Of a stretch of 64,000 bases of DNA, positions 58,489-64,000 are shown in pieces. This stretch comes from an uncultured Paracoccaceae bacterium (GTDB taxonomy: Bacteria; Pseudomonadota; Alphaproteobacteria; Rhodobacterales; Rhodobacteraceae). The position numbers and the translations under genes are program-made. Within the stretch, counting starts at the first letter, position 1. Each line of letters opens with the position of its first letter. The notes beneath the pieces were generated by a model, which was given only the letters and a program-made list of their open reading frames with translations, was not told where the DNA came from and made no database searches. The stretch covers positions 372,001 to 436,000 of the forward strand of contig CANMTD010000002.1 of the NCBI GenBank assembly GCA_947500775.1, in the 5' to 3' direction.

Positions 58489-59685
58489 TTAGCGGTAGCC
58501 GACAACCTTCAGCTTGCCGCCTTCGAACTCGATCTCGCGATAGTTACCGGCGCTTTCGCCCGCGCCGACCAGTTCAACCGAGGTCGCGCCGACATAGTCG
58601 ATTTCGCCGCCCGCTTTCAGAATCTCCAGCCCGATCGCCAGATCGCCGGGCAGAATCTTTTCGCCCGGGGCGTTGGCCACATCCATGATCCTGTCCTTAT
58701 AGACAGCCGGATCCTTGGAATTCGCGGCCTGCATCGCCAGCATGATCAGCGCCGCTGCATCATAGCTTTCGGCGGCAAAGGCCGATGTGCCGTCGAAACC
58801 GGCGGCCTTGGCCATGGCGACAAAGGCATCGCGCCCTTCACCGGCCGAGGCGGGGTTCTGACCGAACGACCCGTCGATATCGGCACCAAAGTTATCCTCC
58901 AGCGCCTGGCTGACCATGCCGTCGGGGAAGACGAATGTGTCGAAGGCGCCGCTGTCCAGCGCGGCCTGAACCACGCCCGAACCGCCCTGATCAACGTAAC
59001 CCGCGACCACCAGAACCTCGCCCCCAGCCGAGGCCAGCGCGCCGACTTCGGCGGAATAATCGGCCTTGCCGTCCTCATGCGACGCGTTCAGCGTGACGGT
59101 GCCGCCCGCCGCCTCGAACGCGGCCTGGAAACTGTCGGCCAGACCCTTGCCATAGTCGTTGTTGGTATAGGTCACGGCGACCTCTTTGAACCCGCGGCCC
59201 ATGATGATGTCGGTCATCACCACGCCCTGACGGGCATCAGACGGCGAGGTGCGGAAAAACAGGCCGTTGTCTTCCAGTGTCGACAGCGCGGGCGAGGTGG
59301 CCGAAGGCGACACCATCACGATGCCGTTGGGCATGGCCACGTTCTGCAGCGTGGCGGTGGTTTCGCCCGAACACATGCCGCCGACGATCCCGTCGACGCG
59401 GTCCGAGGTCACGATCCGTTCCACGGCGGCGGTGGCCGCTGCGGCGTCGATGCAGGTGCTGTCGGCGCGGATCGATATGACCGTGGCCGCGTCCAGCAGA
59501 ATGCCGGAATCCGTCGCCTCTTTCATCGCCAGTTCGGCGCCTTCCGCCATCGGCGGCGCCAGCGATTCCAGCGGGCCGGTGAACCCCAGCGAAACGCCCA
59601 GTTTCACTTGGGGGGCGTGACCGTCGGCAAGGACGGCGGTTGCGCCACATGCCGTCAGGGCAGTGGCCATCAGCAGTTTTTTCAT
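58489..59685 (-). CDS. livK: Branched-chain-type ABC transporter substrate-binding protein (LivK family)
   Basis: A 398-residue periplasmic binding protein. A signal peptide (MATALTACGATAVLADG) is followed by VKLGVSLGFTGPLESLAPPMAEGAELAMKEA, the type I fold start; VDGIVGGMCSGETTATLQN and VAVTYTNNDYGKGLADSFQAAFEAAGG continue the pattern. The ligand need not be an amino acid of the branched-chain type. Ahead lies a 202-bp promoter region with a long inverted repeat. Confidence 0.92.
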   Translation of the reverse strand: MKKLLMATALTACGATAVLADGHAPQVKLGVSLGFTGPLESLAPPMAEGAELAMKEATDSGILLDAATVISIRADSTCIDAAAATAAVERIVTSDRVDGIVGGMCSGETTATLQNVAMPNGIVMVSPSATSPALSTLEDNGLFFRTSPSDARQGVVMTDIIMGRGFKEVAVTYTNNDYGKGLADSFQAAFEAAGGTVTLNASHEDGKADYSAEVGALASAGGEVLVVAGYVDQGGSGVVQAALDSGAFDTFVFPDGMVSQALEDNFGADIDGSFGQNPASAGEGRDAFVAMAKAAGFDGTSAFAAESYDAAALIMLAMQAANSKDPAVYKDRIMDVANAPGEKILPGDLAIGLEILKAGGEIDYVGATSVELVGAGESAGNYREIEFEGGKLKVVGYR

Positions 59686-59782
59686 GAGTCTTCTCCCGGT
59701 TAGGATGTCATTCCTGCGGCGATGCTAGAGCGGGTTCGGTGAAATGGGAAGCCCCCGGAACACGCAGGGACAAGGGGCCACA

Positions 59783-59825
59783 GGCGGGGTCGAAACAACG
59801 GCTTTGTTGACGATTTCACCCCGCC
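59783..59825. promoter_or_regulatory. Long imperfect inverted repeat upstream of livK
   Basis: GGCGGGGT (59783-59790) and ACCCCGCC (59818-59825) are perfect inverse arms; inside lie GAAA/TTTC and CAAC/GTTG in mirrored order. It sits about 98-140 bp before the livK ATG and 63 bp past the regulator gene end. It may be the operator of the GlxA-type regulator or the terminator of its gene. Confidence 0.5.
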
Positions 59826-59887
59826 GCTACAGGTCTTTTGAGAACGCGCCAAGGGGGCGACCATCCCTGCTCCGAACGGGTCGCTTG

Positions 59888-60901
59888 TCAGATCGACAGC
59901 CGCGCCGCATGTGACCCGCGTTCACGGTAAGGCGTCGTGTCGTAATGCGCCCGGTAGCATTTCGAAAAATGCGAGGGCGAGGCAAAGCCGCAGGCCAGCG
60001 CCACGTTGATCACGCTCATATCGGTCTGCATCAGCAGGTTGCGCGCCTTTTGCAGACGCAACTCCATGTAATACCGCTTGGGCGAGCGGTTCAGATAGCG
60101 GCGGAACAGGCGTTCCAGCTGCCGGGTGCTCATGCCCACATCCTTGGCCAGAACCGAGGGCGAAATCGGGTCCTCAAGGTTCTGTTCCATGATCTGGATC
60201 ACCTGGCTGAGCTTGGGGTGGCGCACGCCGATCCGGGTCGGAATCGACAGGCGCTGCGTGTCCTGATCGGTGCGGATCGACGAATAAATCAGCTGATCGG
60301 CCACCGAATTGGCCAGTTCTTCGCCGTGATCATCCGCGATCAGTTTCAGGATCAGATCGATGGATGAGGTGCCGCCGGCGGTGGTATAGCGGTTGCTGTC
60401 GACCACAAAGACCGATTTGGTCAGTTCGACATCATCGAATTCCTCGATAAAGCTGTCCTGATTTTCCCAGTGGATCGTCGCGCGGCGGCCGTCCAGCAGC
60501 CCGGCCTTGGCCAGCGAATAGGAGGCGGTGCACAGCCCGCCCATGGTCACGCCGCGCCGCGCCTCTTTGCGCAGCCAGTTCAGCAGGCGTTTTGAGGTGG
60601 CGGCCTGCACCTCGATCCCGCCGCAGATCAGGATCACATCTTCGCGGTTCACATCCACCAGATCGATATCAACCTTGAAGGCGGTGCCGCTGGAACAGGT
60701 GACGGTATCGCCGCCTTCGCCTGCCAGTTTCCAGCTGTACAGTTCCTTGCCCGCCATGCGGTTGGCAATGCGCAGCGGTTCGATCGCGCAGGCGAAACAC
60801 AGCATGGTGAACTGATCCAGCAACACAAAGACAAACTGGCGCGGCTTGGCGCCGGTGTCCTTCACCTCGACGATGAATTCTTCGCTGACATGCTTCTTCA
60901 C
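59888..60901 (-). CDS. GlxA-family AraC-type transcriptional regulator (GbdR-like)
   Basis: A 337-residue regulator with an N-terminal DJ-1/PfpI-like domain ([54 protein letters not shown]) and a C-terminal AraC DNA-binding domain ([42 protein letters not shown]). Pseudomonas GbdR of this type activates glycine betaine and dimethylglycine catabolism. GTG at 60901 behind GGGGTG is taken as start; ATG at 60955 is in frame. Upstream of livK and the GcvT-fused dehydrogenase. Confidence 0.88.
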   Translation of the reverse strand: MKKHVSEEFIVEVKDTGAKPRQFVFVLLDQFTMLCFACAIEPLRIANRMAGKELYSWKLAGEGGDTVTCSSGTAFKVDIDLVDVNREDVILICGGIEVQAATSKRLLNWLRKEARRGVTMGGLCTASYSLAKAGLLDGRRATIHWENQDSFIEEFDDVELTKSVFVVDSNRYTTAGGTSSIDLILKLIADDHGEELANSVADQLIYSSIRTDQDTQRLSIPTRIGVRHPKLSQVIQIMEQNLEDPISPSVLAKDVGMSTRQLERLFRRYLNRSPKRYYMELRLQKARNLLMQTDMSVINVALACGFASPSHFSKCYRAHYDTTPYRERGSHAARLSI

Positions 60902-61077
60902 GCTGCACCCCGTTGCTGAACTGTCCTCTAGCGAAAACAGGTTTGGACGCCGCATTCAAGGGACTGTTGTCATCTATGGTGCCGAAACTGGCCGAAAGCG
61001 GCGACTTAATGGTGGCACAGCCCGCCGCCGTTCCCTATAAACACCAGCGCGATACCGCTAACTTCGGAGCAAAGACG

Positions 61078-62445
61078 ATGGCAAATTGGCAGAAATCTGA
61101 CTGGCGCAACAAGCCCCGGGTCCAGATGCCCGATTATACGGATGCAGCAGCCCTGGGCGCCACCGAGGCGCAGCTGGCGAAATATCCGCCGCTGGTCTTT
61201 GCGGGCGAGGCACGCAACCTGAAACAAAAACTGGCCGCCGTGTCCCGTGGCGAGGCGTTTCTGCTGCAGGGCGGGGATTGCGCCGAAAGCTTTGCCGAAT
61301 TTTCGGCCGACACGATTCGCGACACCTTCAAGGTGATGTTGCAGATGGCGATGGTGCTGACCTATGGCGCCAAGGTGCCCGTGGTCAAAGTGGGCCGCAT
61401 GGCCGGGCAATTCGCCAAGCCGCGCTCGGCCCCGACCGAAACCGTGAACGGGGTGGAACTGCCGTCCTATCGCGGCGACATCATCAACGGGTTCGATTTC
61501 ACCGAAGCCGCCCGCGTGCCCGATCCCGCGCGCATGTTGCAGGCCTATACCCAGGCGGCGGCGTCGCTGAACCTGCTGCGCGCCTTTTCCAAGGGCGGTT
61601 TTGCCGATATGCACCGGGTGCATTCTTGGACATTGGGCTTTACCGATCGCGATGAAGCCGAAAAATATCGTGATATGGCCAACCGGATTTCCGACACGCT
61701 GGACTTCATGTCCGCCGTGGGGATCAACGATGACACGACCAACAATGTCTCGACGGTTGATTTCTTCACCTCGCACGAGGCGCTGCTGCTGGAATACGAA
61801 GAGGCACTGTGCCGGATCGACAGCACCTCGGGTCTGCCGGTGGCAGGCTCGGGTCACATGATCTGGATCGGCGACCGGACCCGGCAGCCCGACGGCGCGC
61901 ATGTCGAATTCTGCAAAGGCGTGCAAAACCCGATCGGGCTGAAATGCGGCCCCTCGATCAGTTCGGATGACCTGAAGGTTCTGATGGCGAAGCTGAACCC
62001 GGAAAACGAAGCCGGACGGCTGACCCTGATCGCACGCTTCGGCGCAGGCAACGTGGGCGAACATCTGCCCCGCCTGATCCGCACCGTTCAGGAAGAGGGC
62101 GCAAACGTCGTCTGGACCTGCGACGCGATGCACGGCAACACGATCAAATCGTCCAGCGGCTATAAGACCCGGCCGTTTGAAAGCGTTCTGCGCGAAGTTC
62201 AGGAATTCTTTGGCGTCCACAAGGCCGAAGGTACGATCCCGGGCGGCGTGCATTTCGAAATGACCGGCAAGGATGTTACCGAATGCACCGGCGGCGTGCG
62301 CGCGGTCAGCGACGAAGATCTGTCCGATCGCTATCACACCGCCTGTGACCCGCGCCTGAACGCGAGCCAGGCGCTGGAACTGGCGTTCCTTGTGGCCGAA
62401 GAACTGTCGGATCACCGCAAGACAGGCCGCGCCGCCGCGGTTTAA
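61078..62445 (+). CDS. aroG: 3-deoxy-7-phosphoheptulonate synthase, class II
   Basis: A 455-residue type II (plant-like) DAHP synthase, first step of the shikimate pathway. Motifs: [87 protein letters not shown] and [12 protein letters not shown] precedes the ATG; the open frame upstream to 60913 has no better start. Divergent from the GlxA-type gene. Stop overlaps that of the PAS-protein gene. Confidence 0.95.
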   Translation: MANWQKSDWRNKPRVQMPDYTDAAALGATEAQLAKYPPLVFAGEARNLKQKLAAVSRGEAFLLQGGDCAESFAEFSADTIRDTFKVMLQMAMVLTYGAKVPVVKVGRMAGQFAKPRSAPTETVNGVELPSYRGDIINGFDFTEAARVPDPARMLQAYTQAAASLNLLRAFSKGGFADMHRVHSWTLGFTDRDEAEKYRDMANRISDTLDFMSAVGINDDTTNNVSTVDFFTSHEALLLEYEEALCRIDSTSGLPVAGSGHMIWIGDRTRQPDGAHVEFCKGVQNPIGLKCGPSISSDDLKVLMAKLNPENEAGRLTLIARFGAGNVGEHLPRLIRTVQEEGANVVWTCDAMHGNTIKSSSGYKTRPFESVLREVQEFFGVHKAEGTIPGGVHFEMTGKDVTECTGGVRAVSDEDLSDRYHTACDPRLNASQALELAFLVAEELSDHRKTGRAAAV

Positions 62446-63113
62446 TCGTTCGAGGCGACCAATCTGAGGGCCGGATGTTGCAAGACGTCCGGCCTTTTTG
62501 CGGGCGCAAAGGGGGCTGCCTCTTCGGTGAATGCCGGGGCGGGGCTGGCGGTTTCAGCGGTCTGCCGCTCTGTGGGTCTGCGCGTGACCGTATCGCGGAT
62601 GCGGAACCGGCGCGGGGCGCGCCCGATCACGCCTTCGCCCACGAAACACCCCAGGGCGCGCGTGACCTGACCGGTGTCATCGCGCAGCGGCAGCAACAGC
62701 ATTGCCGCATCCATCCCCGGTTTGCCCAGACCGCGTTCGGCCGACAGGCTCAGGCGGATCACGGTGGTCTGGTCGAACAGGGTTTCCATCAGCCGCGCCA
62801 GTTCGTCCCGCGCCTCGGCGGTGAACAGCGCGCTTAGCGGCATGGCGCGCACATCCATGCCCATCAGCTGCGTCAACTGGGTTCCGGCCAGACGGAACCG
62901 CGCCACGCCGGGGGCCACACGTTCCAGAATGAAGGCATGTTCCAGCGCCCGTTCCATGCCGCGCGGATCGATCTGATCGCGGGCGGGCAGGGGGTGCCCG
63001 TCGCGCAGGGCTTCCCAATAGGCCTCGACCTCATTGAGCAGCGGGAACCGAAGTTTGCGCTTATATTCTGACAAAGCCACCACCTTTGCGCATTTTCCAA
63101 AATCCGACACCAT
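62442..63113 (-). CDS. PAS-domain protein (PAS_5/PF07310-type)
   Basis: A 223-residue protein with an N-terminal PAS_5-like domain (about residues 20-150: [60 protein letters not shown]) and a disordered, proline/alanine-rich C-terminal tail. Function unknown; sensory or envelope-associated roles are proposed for relatives. The ATG at 63113 with GAGG upstream is used; an ATG at 63131 is in frame. The aroG terminator lies inside its 3' end. Confidence 0.78.
   Translation of the reverse strand: MVSDFGKCAKVVALSEYKRKLRFPLLNEVEAYWEALRDGHPLPARDQIDPRGMERALEHAFILERVAPGVARFRLAGTQLTQLMGMDVRAMPLSALFTAEARDELARLMETLFDQTTVIRLSLSAERGLGKPGMDAAMLLLPLRDDTGQVTRALGCFVGEGVIGRAPRRFRIRDTVTRRPTERQTAETASPAPAFTEEAAPFAPAKRPDVLQHPALRLVASND
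62469..62499 (+). terminator. aroG terminator embedded in the opposing gene
   Basis: GGCCGGA (62469-62475) pairs with TCCGGCC (62488-62494), followed by TTTTT (62495-62499). The stem is 7 bp with a 12-nt loop. It ends aroG transcripts 24-54 bp past the stop while lying inside the coding sequence of the convergent PAS-protein gene, so those codons serve two roles. Confidence 0.75.
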
Positions 63114-63245
63114 CACATACCTCGACTGCATTCTCCGTGCGATCGTTGTTGTGGGCGTCCGGCTCTGTTAACGCTAGAACAACAATCGTTACTCAAGCCT
63201 TAACATCGCATAAACTCGCGCAAATTGACGGAGAAATGTTTACAG

Positions 63246-64000
63246 ATGGTTAACTCTATGACCGGCTACGCGTCTCTGGGCGGGCAGGGGGCCGGGTATC
63301 GCTGGACCTGGGATATGCGCGGCGTCAATGCCAAGGGACAGGACCTGCGGATGCGGGTGCCCGACTGGATTTCGGGGCTGGAGCCTGCGGTGCGCGCAGC
63401 ACTTGGCAAGGCGGTGGGGCGCGGCAATGTCAGCCTGACCCTGCGTGTCACCCGCGAAACCGACAGCAACGACGCCCGGCTGGACCCCGAGGCCCTGAAT
63501 ACCGCCCTCAGCGCCATCGAACAGATCGAATCCGCGGCCAGCGCCAGGGGGGTGAGCCTGGCACCGGTCCGGGCCAGTGACATCCTGATGCTGCGCGGCG
63601 TGCAGGACAGCACCGGTGGCGCCGAAGACACCGCGCCCCTGCTGGCCGCGCTGCTTGCTGACCTGCCGACCCTGATCGCAAGCTTCAACGCCATGCGCGC
63701 CACCGAAGGCGCGGCCCTGGCCGGGGTGCTGGCGGGCCAGTTGCAACAGATCGAAACCCATGCGGCGCAGGCCGGGGCCGAGGCCGAGGCGCGCAAGGAT
63801 CGCTGGGCCGAGGCTTTGCGCGACAATCTGGCCCGCGTGCTGGACAATGCCGACGGCGCCGATCCCGACCGGGTGGCGCAGGAACTGGCGCTGATCACGG
63901 TCAAGGCCGATGTCACCGAAGAACTGGACCGGCTGGGCGCCCATATCGCCGCCGCCAGCGATCTGCTGGCGCAGGACGGCCCCATCGGCCGCAAGCTGGA
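63246..64000 (+). CDS. yicC: YicC-family endoribonuclease, N-terminal part (cut by window edge)
   Basis: 251 codons visible. YicC_N domain: MVNSMTGYASLGGQGAGYRW, NAKGQDLRMRVPDWISGLEPAVRAAL and RGNVSLTLRV, then the RILLMLRGV-like DILMLRGVQ and the C-terminal start ELALITVKADVTEELDRLGAHI. YicC-type proteins are endoribonucleases. An ACGGAG site precedes the ATG by 12 nt. Preceded by a 132-bp gap with an imperfect inverted repeat (63140-63150 and 63178-63188). Confidence 0.92.
   Translation, partial: MVNSMTGYASLGGQGAGYRWTWDMRGVNAKGQDLRMRVPDWISGLEPAVRAALGKAVGRGNVSLTLRVTRETDSNDARLDPEALNTALSAIEQIESAASARGVSLAPVRASDILMLRGVQDSTGGAEDTAPLLAALLADLPTLIASFNAMRATEGAALAGVLAGQLQQIETHAAQAGAEAEARKDRWAEALRDNLARVLDNADGADPDRVAQELALITVKADVTEELDRLGAHIAAASDLLAQDGPIGRKL

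Noticed and set aside
63140-63188. Imperfect inverted repeat (10 of 11) before yicC as an operator
   Set aside because: Short arms, wide spacing and one mismatch; not strong enough to list as a separate site.

Overview
This 64-kb, GC-rich, densely packed window looks like a chromosomal segment of an alphaproteobacterium of the Rhodobacteraceae (Roseobacter group). The evidence is a ctrA gene preceded by a sciP-type (DUF1153) regulator, class II DAHP synthase, a Hint-domain protein of the roseobacter type, a VPLPA-CTERM protein, TRAP transporter genes, GlxA/GbdR-type regulation, an alphaproteobacterial SOS box (GTTC-N7-GTTC), and the gene order pyrH-frr-uppS-cdsA-dxr-rseP-bamA-skp-fabZ-lpxA-lpxI-lpxB. 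The identification rests on reading gene content and protein motifs. No database search was run.

Layout. 1-4555 (minus): envelope genes lptF-lptG-lptD-surA, coupled by overlapping stops and starts. 4685-6621 (plus): pepA-holC. 6794-12828 (minus): a peptide-type ABC importer (binding protein, two permeases, fused double ATPase), with an AraC regulator at 13055-13846. 13955-14827 (minus): miaA. 14917-27565 (plus): translation, isoprenoid, phospholipid, outer-membrane and lipid A genes. 27580-29286 (minus): a pseudouridine synthase and mnmA. 29408-34813 (plus): sciP-ctrA and ligA-recG, then a 40-residue membrane peptide gene preceded by a consensus SOS box. 35334-41275: an IscU-like scaffold gene, hisI, gluQ, trmFO and gyrA. 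41468-45181: usg, a VPLPA-CTERM protein and an arginase/ornithine cyclodeaminase pair with a divergent Lrp-type regulator. 45182-49139: dsbB, a DedA-type gene, a zinc metallopeptidase and TRAP permease genes. 49186-50984: tRNA-Leu, 0.9 kb of palindrome-rich non-coding DNA, and a Hint-domain gene interrupted by an in-frame amber codon. 51076-60901 (minus): a GbdR-like regulator, a complete branched-chain-type ABC transporter with a small cysteine-containing secreted protein embedded in it, a GcvT-fused FAD dehydrogenase and a MobA-like protein. 61078-64000: class II aroG, a PAS protein and the start of yicC.

How the genes work together. The envelope genes cover LPS transport (LptF, LptG, LptD), outer-membrane protein assembly (SurA, Skp, BamA, RseP) and lipid A synthesis (FabZ, LpxA, LpxI, LpxB; lpxD is not in the cluster). 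SciP and CtrA form a cell-cycle/motility regulatory pair. Arginase and ornithine cyclodeaminase would take arginine to proline. The liv-type transporter, GcvT/DMGDH-like oxidoreductase and GlxA-type regulator suggest uptake and oxidation of a methylated amine or amino-acid derivative (inferred).

The signals most worth follow-up are: (1) the SOS-boxed 40-aa membrane peptide, a SidA-like candidate; (2) two near-identical 19-bp palindromes, one in front of the Lrp-type gene and one 4.6 kb away; (3) the amber-split Hint gene and the regulatory-looking region before it; (4) the secreted protein translationally coupled inside the liv operon.
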